Positions 8,458-17,727 of a DNA stretch of 21,281 nt are shown piece by piece (position 1 is the first letter of the stretch; each line of letters starts with the position of its first letter). This DNA is from Haplomitrium mnioides (taxonomy: Eukaryota > Marchantiophyta > Haplomitriopsida > Calobryales). The notes under the pieces were generated by a model. That model was not told the origin of the DNA. It saw nothing but the letters and a program-made list of their open reading frames with translations, and did no database searches. The position numbers were made by a program, and so were the translations under genes. The DNA lies in assembly GCA_049999725.1 (NCBI GenBank), contig JBNGIS010003483.1, positions 1-21,281 on the forward strand. The letters are read 5' to 3'.

Positions 8458-10007
8458 ATGGGCCATGACCATGGGCAAAGGAAAAAACAGGCTAAGTATG
8501 TGACAGAATACTTTTCTGATAGTTCGAGCAGCAATGAGGAAACAAAGGAGAGCTCTGCATCTATCTTGGAAAGTGATAGTGACTCCGATAGTAGCAGCTT
8601 TGATGATTAGGGATCTTCGAGAAGGAAGAAGCAGAGAAAGAAGCGAAGGATCATAAAAGTTGCAAAGGGAAGAGGAGCTCGCTTAGCAAAATTGAGTTTG
8701 AAGATAGAGGTAATGTAGACCCCTCTTGCAAGCATCAAGCCCAATCTAGAGAAGGGGGCATGTACCTCCCAAGCTGAACAACCAGATGGGTGTGTTGCAA
8801 CCGAACCCACGAAGATGATAGTTATGGTGTGCTGGAATTGTGGTCAGCTTGGGCACGTTTCTCCAAACTACCCGAAACCATAGGGGCAAAAGTATGAGTA
8901 TCCAATTGCCATACATTCCCAGTATGCAGAGGAGGAAGCAGTCTAGAGAAAGGGGGAAACCTTTACCTCAGAGGATTGTTATCAAGTTAGGGCCAAAGCA
9001 AAATCCAAGCCTCACCAAGAGAGCAAGAGCAAGAAAAGACGAAAGGCTAAGAAGAGTATGAATCAAGTGTGGTCACCCATGAGCGATTCTGAATACGAGG
9101 CGGAATACCCCACCTGGTTCTACCAGACACAAACCAAAGAGAAGGGAGAATTGGTCAGTGGCTTGGAGGCGACTCATGAGGAGAGGGGAGGTAGGGAGGA
9201 CCTGAAACATATCCCGGAACTGCGATTGCTAGGTGATCCAGATGAGCTCAAAGAGGTAGGAGCATTCCGGGCGGTGGTGCAGAATCTCACTCCATGCATT
9301 ACTAGAGCTAAGACGGATGAATCAGAGCCAGAAGAAGAGGAATCCGCACACCAATCAAGGGACCACAGAAGGGACCCACTAGAGCGAGGAAAGAAGGGCG
9401 CAACTGAACCTCATCCCCCGCAAGAGGAGGAACCCTCGGAAGACCAATGTGTCGGTCGAGCCCCGAATCCAAACTACAAGGGGAGTCGACATTGGTGTAC
9501 CCGGATGGGGAAAGTCATGACGAGCAACTGCCAAGTGTCGTCGAGTTAGAGCCTCCTCAAGTGGTGGAATGCACGATAATCAAAATAACCAGTTGCAGCC
9601 CAGAGAATCCGAAATTGCCGAAAGATGAACTTGATCTCAATCTTGAGAGGAAGCTTGCCTTAATCCAGCCCAAGGATCTCAATGACAAGAAAGAAATTGC
9701 TATGGGCGCCCCCGCCACCCCCAACGTTGTATGTAATTTTATTTTTATAGGACCTATGTACCGTACGTACGTTTTTGCTTGTTTTGTCACTTGTTCCTTG
9801 TGGATGTGTGTTGTGAGAACCCCGAGGTCAAGAGAGAAGGGCCAGCAAAGGGATCTCAGGTCTGAGGGTGGTTCCACGGATTAGAAGAGAATGTAGCAAG
9901 GTATATTGCTGCAAAGATCCCGTATCCCTCTCAAACCAAAATTTGGAGGCGCAACTTTTGTATGGGATGCAAGGAAGAGACAGAGAGAGGGGAACGAGCG
10001 GGGGTAG
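8458..10007 (+). pseudogene. Gag-like ORF of the non-autonomous element, copy 2, broken
   Basis: This is colinear with the first copy: Ser/Glu/Asp-rich N-terminus, basic patch, zinc-knuckle-like motif at 8830-8871, Lys-rich part and acidic region. The knuckle keeps C-x2-C-x4-H but ends in Tyr instead of Cys, as in copy 1, so that loss probably predates the array. Stops fall at 8608 (TAG), near 8716, near 8881 and at about 8944. From 9058 to about 9440 the frame is open for some 125 codons. A 2-base gain near 9450 then shifts the frame, which continues through 9884 (TAG here, CAG in copy 1) to the shared TAG at 10005-10007. An upstream in-frame ATG at 8428 is absent from copy 1, so 8458 is preferred. 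No enzyme domain is present. Confidence 0.6.
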
Positions 10008-10080
10008 AGTGATTTTGTAAAGTGGGTGAGTTGTTGTGTGCGTGAGGAGATGGGTGTTTTGTGGGGTTGTATTGCAAAAG

Positions 10081-10332
10081 TTGCAAAGTTCAGCCAACGA
10101 TCACTCAGAAGAGGCATCCAACACAGTGAGAGAGAAGAAGGGTGTTCGCGGGGACGCTTCACACTTGAAGGAGGAGTTATGTCAACCAGCGAATTGGGAT
10201 GATGATACAAAATTCTTCCTAACAAAAGCAACATTGACACAATTCCTCATTGATAAGGACAAAAGCACCTCGGGAGTAGCAGGAATCCTTCAATGTGTAG
10301 GTACGAACAGAGCGCATGGATCTGTGGAGTAG
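10081..10332 (+). pseudogene. Open frame crossing the polypurine tract into LTR3
   Basis: This is the counterpart of 4952 onward. It reads through the purine tract (K-E-E-L-C-Q-P) and 150 bases into LTR3, then stops at TAG 10330-10332 where LTR2 has GAG. One base more than LTR2 near 10375 would also shift the frame. The preceding candidate splice acceptor is mutated here (GCAG to GCAA). Product unknown. Confidence 0.25.
10167..10179 (+). other. Polypurine tract before LTR3
   Basis: GAAGGAGGAGTTA immediately precedes the TGTCAACC start of LTR3, matching the tract before LTR2 with one difference. Confidence 0.75.
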
Positions 10333-10714
10333 AACGGGATCATGGCGGAGGAAGAGAAGGGAGCGGTGCTCGCCAGCCAGGGGAGGGGTACCTCTAAAAA
10401 TTGAATTGAGCAAACGAGAGCCGGTGGAGCTCATGGGGATGCTGAAATCAAAGCCTAGCGAGGAGAAAGGAATGCCCACCTCAAGCGAAGCAATCAAGGG
10501 AGGAGAGCGGAGCTACAAAACAGAAATCCAAAGGCACTCAAGGAAGAGGGAGACCGCGGAGAATGCCTGCAGATGCCACACAACAGAAGCAATGATTGGA
10601 GATAGAAAGGAGGAGTTGGGATCTTTGCAAGAGCAAGCTAGGCCAGGGAGCGCAGGACGCCTTGATCCTGTAAGCATGAGCGAGCCTTACAAGGGGCCGA
10701 CCCTTTTTCTTTGA
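10316..10714 (+). pseudogene. LTR-borne open frame, copy in LTR3
   Basis: 133 codons are open from an ATG to TGA at 10712-10714. From V-P-L-K-I-E-L onward it matches the LTR2 and LTR1 frames and ends with the same P-Y-K-G-P-T block. The first 25 residues are Arg-rich and read in a different frame from LTR2's long frame because of one extra base. No domain is recognised; real coding is uncertain. Confidence 0.25.
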
Positions 10715-11344
10715 GTCCGTAGGTCTTAGTGGAAACGTGGAGTCTTTTGAGGACTCTGAAAGATTCCACGGAAACATAGCGTCTACAGAGCGCTTCAAGG
10801 GATTCTACGGATGACATGGCGGCTCCAGAAAGCCCGTGGGTCTTCACGGAGAGGTGGTGGGGCCCAAAGAGCTTAACAGAATTCCGCCTTCCTAAGTGGG
10901 GATCCCGGTTAAGTGGAATCCGAGTAATCGTCTGACATGGAGAGCCCACTTAACAGAGATCCGTTGAGAGGCCCAATCGGAGAGCAAGGAGAGATCAGTC
11001 GAAAGTGCAATCTATCGCAGGTCCAGCCAAAGGAGAACTAAGGAGTGCCGAAAAGGCAATCTAGCTCAGGTCTGACTAGAGGAGAACCAAGGAGTGCCAA
11101 AGAGGCGGTCTATTGCAGATCCGACGAGGACCAAGTTGGAAAGTTTGACAGAGTACAGCTGCGACGCTTGAAAGTTTGATAGAGGGTCCGAGGGTTGGTT
11201 CAAAGGGGAGCTCCTTGTAGTTCTTATATCAAGCAAGGTGACGACTTAGTGAAGGGAGCCTCGGGCACATACTATTCTTATCACAAGGTGGTTTTGAAAC
11301 GGCGACATAGGCACAATTCTTAATCAGCGAGGGAAGGCCCTTTG

Positions 11345-11690
11345 GATGACATGGAATCCGCGGAGGAAAGGAGGAAGTCAACGGGTCAACTTCGGAAGGG
11401 GATCAAAGCAATAGTCCGCCTACCCCTTTGTAGGGCAGCGTTAGACGGCGCCCTTCAGATGACATGACGTCCTCGTGAGAGAGGAGGAAGTTAGTGGGTC
11501 AACTTCAAAAAGGGGGTCAAAGCGACGGTCCGCCTACCCCTTTGCGAGGCGGCGTTGGACGACGCTCTACGGATGACGTTGCGTCCTCACGAGAGAAAGA
11601 GAAGTCAAGGGACAAGTGGTAGTTAGTTAGAGCCTGTTGGGTCTCGGGCTACGAGCAAGTCAGCTTCGGAGGAGAGTCAGCACGGCAGTC
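11345..11690 (+). promoter_or_regulatory. 113-bp repeats with decayed TGACGT motifs (LTR3)
   Basis: Units begin at 11345, 11458 and 11572 (spacings 113 and 114), with the distant fourth partner at about 11731. The motif reads TGACATGG, TGACATGA (with TGACGTCC overlapping 3') and TGACGTTG, compared with TGACGTGG-type sequences in LTR2. The losses fit deamination at CG. Confidence 0.5.
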
Positions 11691-13441
11691 CGCCTACCCC
11701 TTTGCGGGGCGGCGTCGGATGGAGGGACCTCGAACGATGTGGCACTTGGAGGGGATCCGTGGAATATTCAGGTGAATCTACAAGGATTCCTATGGACTAG
11801 GTTCCGTGAGACACTTCAGAACTTTGTTTTGAGGAATCGTTCGGACTTGGTCCCACGAGAATCTGCGGAATCTCAGCCCGCAAGATTCCTTAGATGCTCT
11901 GTAGAGTTATCATTGTACTTGGCGCATTTTGACTAACTAGTAGGACATGCGTCGCGACCTTCTTTTCCATTGTAATGGGATTAACGAATAGTAGAGCCAT
12001 ACGTCGTCACCTCCTATTTTGAGCCCAACGTGATTAACGACCTTTCAACGGGAAGGGCTCAAGGGATCAACAGACGCTCTAGGGGTATACATTGAGGGGC
12101 TCCAAATTTGATCAGGTTGATGTGCAAGAAAACTAGAGACGCGACAACGATCTCAAGACAAGGAAATTGCAACGAGGTAAGGCAAGAGTGGAAATCTAAT
12201 GAGAAGCTATGTGAAGCGAGTGAACTCACGTTGGGGGCAAATCGGGGGTGGAGGTGGACTAGACGGGCGGCAAGAATCATTGGGCGGGGAGTTCTAGAGG
12301 CTCAGGCGATCCAAGTGAACTCATCTTTGTAAGTGGATCAGGAGCAAAGGTGGATCGATATGTGAGTCTAGAAGGGATTCTAGCCAGCTGAGAAATCAGA
12401 GGAGGCTGCCAAGTGAGGAGCTTGGAGTCGTCTCTACATTCCTTGTGTGAGAGCATCAACCCAGAGTGCTCGGAGTGCACTCTGGTGTAATTCTTCAAGT
12501 GGAGTTGAGAGAGGGGGGCTGCATTAGTGCCTGCGCACTGCGGAGTAAGACCTGTCAAGGCTCGACGGTGGAGTGAGCTACCTGTAGTCGAGAAGACTAT
12601 CTTCCAGAGGTGGAAGTGAAAAAAATCCTCTTCCTAGCCTGAGGAAGTAAAGTCAAGGCTTCTCGCGAGGGAAGTTGAAAAACTATCTAGAGAAGAGTGT
12701 GTGGGTGGAAGTTGGTGTGAAGGAGGACAAGCAGTGAGTGATTCAGAAAGGAAGGATCTGCTGGTGAGACCAATCCAAGAGGCCCTTCAAGGACTCTGTT
12801 TCTATTGTAGTACATTGTTTGAAGTGTTTGTGCATATGTGTATAGTTAGAATTGCATTCTACATTGTAGATACAAAAGGCATTTTAGACTAGGACATATC
12901 AGGACCAAATGAGCAGACTCTGAGATAGCTCTGGAGGGGGAGTCAAGTCCCTTTGACATAGTCCTGTGACCCTGGAGGTTAATGCTCTCTGTTCTTGATC
13001 ATATTTTATAGTTTAGGAACTAGTTCATACTGGGATAGTTAGGAATCAGTTATATGAATCCTGTCACAACCCTCAGAGGGGGAGTACAGACCTCCATCAT
13101 TGTTCATTGGTGCATGTCACAACACCCTTCTACGCCAAAGCATGCACGAGGTGGTAGGGTCTAAGAGTTGGATCCTTGGAATATATTGAAAGAATTACAC
13201 AAGGCATGTTGGGTGTGGTGTAAATGTGGACTGGGGGTTGCATGAATGAATGACTGTAGTGTAACCAGAAGAGAGTGAGAGGTGAACAAAGGGCTTGTAA
13301 GGAAAGGGAGAATCCTTAAAGCCTCAAAGTGACAACTAGCAAGGGGCTATCTCAGAAAAGAACATGAAAGCCTTGAATCTGTCCTCCCATGCCTTCAAAG
13401 TAGCAACTAAAAAGGTTAAGGCCTGAAACAAGGGAGTGACA

Positions 13442-13446
13442 AACTG
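13442..13446. repeat. Right target-site duplication of the nested array
   Basis: AACTG follows the TGACA end of LTR3. See the left copy at 1710-1714 for the comparison and the codon-phase argument. Confidence 0.55.
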
Positions 13447-13690
13447 CCGTCTATGCACCAAGTGCTACTAAAAACCTAATTAGTTTCACAAACATAAGAG
13501 ACAATGGTTTCCATATACATACAAGCATTTGTAAAAAACAAGAAGTGTTGCATTTGTTAAAACACACTCTTGAAGGATCTATAATAAAAGAAACCTTTTT
13601 TGCAAATCCTCTTAGTTTTTACATAACGCAAATACAAAGTTTTCATACTCATGCAAAAAATATCGATCATATAATACTATGGTTTCATAG
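13443..13690 (+). pseudogene. Copia protease end and GAG-pre-integrase region
   Basis: From ACT at 13443 the frame is open to about 13710 and gives T-A-V-Y-A-P-S-A-T-K-N-L-I-S-F, then I-R-D-N-G-F-H-I, the conserved stretch following the protease in this copia family. It reaches L-W-F-H-R-L, the degenerate form of L-W-H-x-R-L-G-H that begins the GAG-pre-integrase domain. Right after this the sequence jumps to the segment before RT, so the whole integrase core is missing. It continues the protease frame broken at 1714. Confidence 0.75.
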
Positions 13691-15480
13691 ACTATATCCA
13701 TTATACCGCCTAATCTAAGATCTATCAAAGAAGCTATAGATAGTTCAAATTGGATAGAGTGGAAAAAGGCAATGGATTCAAAACTTGATTCTATGATACA
13801 AAGGAAGGTATTCAAACCTCTAGTCCCTATACCCATTTGAATGTATATAGGTGGATCTTTGTAAAAAAACCAAATGAAAAAGGAGAGATCGTTAGATATA
13901 AGGCATGCCTTGTGGCCAAAGGCTATACGCAAATACTTGGGAGAGACTTTGATCTCACATATGCCCCAATTATAGATGCCATCACATACCGGTTCTTAGT
14001 AGGCTTTTCTCTAGGACATGAGCTCATGACATATCAGATGGATGTTGTGACAAAAGACCTGTATTAGCTATTAGATACCCAAATCTAGATAAAAGCTCCC
14101 CTATGGCATAAACTCAAGAATATCTATCATATTTAGGGGGAGAATGTCTCTAAGAGAAAACCAACTAGCAACCCGTCTACCTCTTCACCATTGACTATTA
14201 TCAAACCCAGTGGAGGGAGTACTGGGCCAAGACCTTTAGTTCATGAGATGAAATCTAGGGAGAAAAGACCTATTGTCCCCCCCATGCATCAATCCATGCC
14301 TCTAGCCAATTATGGATATGCAATCCAGATCATTAGAACTATTTATAGACTTAAGCAAAATTGTTGAATATGGTATAAGAGATTTCACAAGGGGATGAAA
14401 GCCATGGGTTTTCACTTCGATGACATTGCACCAAGTTTAATCATCAAGAATGTTTACAAATAATTCATTATTGTCATACTATATATTGATGACATAAACT
14501 TATTCAGTCACCAATCCTTACTTTAGTAGACTATAACTATGCTTAAGAAAAATTTTAAAATGAAGGATATTGGTAAGACAAAATATTGTTTAGTGCTCTA
14601 ATTTGAGTAACTAAATGATGACATTTTAATGCATTAGAGTCCTTGCATCAAGAAAGTCCTAAAACAATTTAATATGGACAAATCTCTTCTAGTAACATCA
14701 CCTATAGAGATAAAAACAATAGATAGAGAAAAGGATATTTTTTGAAAAAGAAAAGACATAGAGCCAATCCTCGGATCTGAGATACCATATCTCTCCACCA
14801 TAGGAGCTCTTATGTTTCTTGAAAACAAAACATTTCCTGATATATACTTTGCTGTGAACTTGCTTGCAAGACATAGTTCACAACCTACTTTACGGCATTG
14901 GAATGATATCAAGCATATTTTCAGATATTTACAAGGCATAGTTGACATTGGACTATTTTTCCCAAATAATATTGATCAATTACTTACCGGCTATGCGGAT
15001 GTAGGATATATTTTGGAAATAGATGGTGCTAAATCCCAAACCAGTTATGTATTCCTATATGGCTCTAGAGCTATATCATGAAAAAGTACAAAGCAAACAT
15101 TGACTTGTACATCTTCAAACCATGCAAAAATTATAGCTTAATATAAAGCTAGTAGGGAGTGTATATACTTACGAAGAATGATTGACCACATATACTCACA
15201 TTGTGGAATACCTTGCATATTTGACCCAACAATCATATTTGATAATGACTTGGCTTGTGTACAATAGGTCTCATAGGGTTTTCTTAAAAGAGATCGTATC
15301 AAACACATCGTACCTAAGTTTTTCTTCACATATGAGCAGTAGGATGAGACCATAGTAGTGCAAGTTATCTCTGGCAAAGAGAATATGGCTAACATTTTTA
15401 CAAAGGCTTTACCTCCAACACTACACCAACATTTCTGCCACTCTCTTGGACTACAAAGATTTTTGCGATTATTATTATGA
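13691..15480 (+). pseudogene. Copia reverse transcriptase-RNase H, broken
   Basis: The domain copies element RNA into cDNA. The pre-RT helix region (S-S-N-W-I-E-W-K-K-A-M) lies at about 13740-13780. A one-base shift near 13835 separates it from the main frame. That frame runs from 13837 to the TGA at 15478-15480 and is broken only by stop codons: R-Y-K-A-C-L-V-A-K-G-Y-T-Q, then M-D-V-V-T, then L-K-Q, then the catalytic Y-I-D-D at 14482-14493, which is intact. RNase H follows with G-Y-A-D near 14990, K-S-T-K-Q-T at about 15084, S-S-N-H-A-K and a C-terminal N-I-F-T-K-A-L-P. Several stops sit where family members have Trp or Gln (TGA for Trp before K-S-T-K-Q-T). A segment near 14136-14320 looks extra. 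Inactive. Confidence 0.85.
14136..14320 (+). other. Extra segment inside the copia RT
   Basis: Family RTs have roughly 35-45 residues between the M-D-V-x-T-A-x-L-Y block and the Y-G-L-K-Q block. Here about 95 codons separate them. The surplus encodes a Ser/Pro/Thr-rich low-similarity stretch and appears not to shift the frame. Its source was not identified. Confidence 0.35.
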
Positions 15481-15989
15481 CTTCATCGACAAATATTTCA
15501 CTATATGATTCTCTCATTATATTGTCAACATCCTTATATTTATCTTTGATATATCTTCCTTATATACATTGCTCATGTTATTTTTTTGGACGTAACTTTA
15601 TTATGCTTCTTCTATATATGACCTATAGCTATATTTCTCATATTTTTGATATTATCTTTAATAATGCAATTCTCATTATTATTTCTTTCATATATTTTGT
15701 CATTTATTGCCATATTAATCCATGTATAATGGTGATTGTACTCTTTCTCTTGAAGGAGTATGAGAGGGTTTTAATAAGACAACACATTTATTCTTCATGT
15801 GATTAGGATTCTACTTAAACTCAACCCAAACCTATCTCTTAGGATAGATAACCATATGTATATTTGCATCCTAAGAGAGGATGATATATAATTATGGAGA
15901 TATCAGATAAGAGGAGTTGAGAAAGAGGAGAAAAAGTTTATATGAGCACATAAATTGATTGTGATTATGTAGAGTAGTGATTGAATGCA
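15481..15989. other. AT-rich 3' flank of copia with purine tract and hairpin
   Basis: A 109-codon AT-rich frame starts here but shows no domain. A purine-rich run TGAAGGAGTATGAGAGGG near 15751-15768 could be the copia polypurine tract, which would place its 3' LTR after about 15769; no matching 5' LTR was seen. The arms TCTCTTAGGAT (15835-15845) and ATCCTAAGAGA (15868-15878) form a perfect 11-bp inverted repeat with a 22-base loop. No gene is evident. Confidence 0.4.
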
Positions 15990-17727
15990 TCTTCTTTTAT
16001 AACAATTTGCTATTCTAAACAATTTTCTTGACATGTTAGCTTTAATATGCTCTTCTTCTCTTGTCTTTTTTACTATTCTAGGCACTTCTCTTGACTTGTT
16101 TGCATTGAAATGCTCTTCTCTTGTATCCTTTGCTATTCTAAGCACTACTCTTGACTTCTTTACTTTAATATGCACTTCCCTTGTCCATTTTTCTATTCCA
16201 AACACTTCTCTTGTCTTTTATGCTCTCTAGACTTTTTCACTTTGATATGCACTTCTCTAATCTATTTTTCTGTCCTAAGCAGTTCTCTTGACTTGTTTTC
16301 TTTTATATGCTCTTCTTCTCCTATCTTCTTGACTATTCTAAGCACTTCTCTTGACTTGTTTGCTTTGATGTGCTCTTCTCTTGTCTTCTTTGCTATTCTA
16401 AGTAGTTCTCTTGACCTCTTTGCTTTTATATGCACTTCCCTTGTCTTCTTTGCTCTTTTGGACACTTCTCTCACTTCTTCACTTTGATGTGCTTTTCTCT
16501 TATCTTTTTTGCTCTCTGGACTTCCTCAATTTGATATGCACTTTTCTTGTCTTCTTTCCTATTCTAAGCACTTTTCATGACTTCTTCACTTTGATATGCA
16601 CTTCTCTTGTCTTCTTTGCTATTCTAAGCACCTCTCTTCACTTCTTTGCTTTGATATGCTTTTCTTCTCTTGTCTTCTTTGTTATTCTAAGCACTTCTCT
16701 TGACCTCTTTACTTTGGTATTCACTTCTTTTGTCTTCTTTGCTATTCCAAGCACTTCTCTTGACTTCTTGTCTTTAACGTGCACTTTCTTTATCTTATTT
16801 TCTCTCTTGACTTCTTTACTTTGATGTGTAGTTCTCTTGTCTTCTTTTCTATTGTAAGAACTTCTCTTGACTTCTTTTCCTTGATACACACTTCTCTTGT
16901 TTTCTTTTCTATTCAAAGTACTTCTCTTGACTTTTCTACTTTGATATGCACTTTTCTTGTCTTCTTAGCTCTTCTAAACACTTTTCTTGACTTGTTTACT
17001 TTGATGTGCACTTCTATTGTCTTTTCTTCTCTCTTGAGTTCTTACTTTGATAGGCACTTCTCTTGTGCTCTTTGCTATTCTAAGCACTTGTCTTGACTTG
17101 TAAACTTTTATGTGCACTTCTTTTGTTTTCTATGCTATTCACGACACTTTTCTTGATTCTCTACTTTGAAGTGGACTTCTATTGTATTTTTTGCTAATCT
17201 AAGGACTTCTATTAACTTCTTTACTTTGATGTACTATTTTCTTGTTGTGTTTGCTCTCTTGATTTTTTTACTTTGATGTGCACTTCTCTTTTTGTCTTTG
17301 CTATTCTAGATATTTGTGCTGACTTCTTTGCTTTGATATGCACTTCTTCTCTTCTCACATTTGCTCTCTTGACTTCTTGACTTTCATGTGCACTTCCTTG
17401 TCTTCTTTGCTATTCTTAGCACTTCTCTAGACTTCTTTGCTTTGATTTGCACTTCTCTTGTCTTCTTTGCCCTCTTGACTTTTTTTCTTTGATATGCACT
17501 TCTCTTGTCTTCCTTGCTATTCTAGGCACTTTTCTTGACTTCTTTACTTTGATGTGCACTTCTCTTGTCTTCTTTGCTCTCTTGATGTTTTTACTTTCAT
17601 GTGCACTTTTCTTGTCGTCTTTGCTACAATAGGAACTTCTCTTCACTTCTTTGCTTTGGTGTGTACTTCTCTTGTCTTCTTTGCTCTCTTGACATTTTTA
17701 CTTTGATGTGCACTTCTCTTGTCTTTG
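15990..17727. repeat. Minisatellite, 60-bp dimeric unit, about 28 copies
   Basis: The array repeats CTTCTCTTGTCTTCTTTGCT followed by ATTCTAAGCA, then CTTCTCTTGACTTCTTTACT followed by TTGATATGCA. The two 30-bp halves share their first 20 bases but for two changes, so the 60-bp unit is itself a dimer. Exact 60-base periodicity is plain at 16561-16680. A shorter variant, missing about 13 bases across the ATTCTAAGCA part, is interspersed. The + strand is strongly pyrimidine-rich. Because 60 is a multiple of three, both strands have long repetitive open frames: hydrophobic Leu/Phe/Ser-rich on +, Lys/Arg/Glu-rich on -. I regard these as by-products. Confidence 0.9.

Larger units (their letters stand above)
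1715..13441 (+). mobile_element. Tandem array of a non-autonomous LTR retrotransposon (LTR-I-LTR-I-LTR)
   Basis: Two internal regions of about 1.83 kb alternate with three LTR copies of 1511, 3295 and 3262 bp. All LTR starts read TGTCA or a one-base variant, and all ends read TGACA, a perfect 5-base inverted pair. Purine tracts precede LTR2 and LTR3, and primer-like TGG sites follow LTR1 and LTR2 by 8 bases. Flanking bases look like a decayed 5-base target duplication. Only gag-like coding is present; there is no protease, RT or integrase motif, so movement must have used enzymes from another element. LTRs longer than the interior recall LARD elements, and the gag-only content recalls TR-GAG elements. 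The array form is best explained by unequal recombination between LTRs of related copies. Confidence 0.85.
10180..13441 (+). repeat. LTR3 (3' outer LTR)
   Basis: It starts TGTCAACC and ends GAGTGACA, 3262 bp, colinear with LTR2. It is shorter mainly through one fewer 49-bp unit and small indels. Homology with the other copies ends exactly at TGACA, where the copia frame resumes; this sharp edge defines the 3' LTR end. Many differences from LTR2 are C-to-T or G-to-A, including at CG sites in the TGACGT motifs. Confidence 0.88.
572..15480 (+). mobile_element. Decayed Ty1-copia retrotransposon, split by a nested LTR array
   Basis: Two blocks of one copia element flank the array at 1715-13441. 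The left block carries gag and the start of the protease. The right block carries the rest of the protease/pre-integrase junction, then RT and RNase H. The protease frame stops at codon phase 1 at base 1714 and resumes in the matching phase at 13443. The joined residues follow the family pattern L-P-x-G-T...(A/T)-x-x-Y-(S/A)-P...N-L-(L/I)-S-F seen in plant copia polyproteins. Integrase is absent. The coding sequence holds many stops and several frameshifts, so the element is inactive. Its LTRs were not identified, so the given limits are coding limits only. Confidence 0.85.

Noticed and set aside
1715-13441. Simple segmental tandem duplication with a period of about 5.1 kb
   Set aside because: The repeat edges coincide with LTR ends, primer sites and purine tracts, and the array begins and ends with LTR. 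This is the expected form of a retroelement array, not an arbitrary duplication.
16033-17096. Plus-strand hydrophobic frames in the minisatellite as membrane proteins
   Set aside because: The repeat period is a multiple of three, so long frames arise in several phases and on both strands. Stops break them at random and no start context or domain is present.
16262-17646. Minus-strand Lys/Arg-rich frames in the minisatellite
   Set aside because: Same reason as the plus-strand frames; they are the complement of the C/T-rich repeat.
15990-17727. CRISPR-like array
   Set aside because: Units are contiguous with no unique spacers, and the genome is that of a plant.
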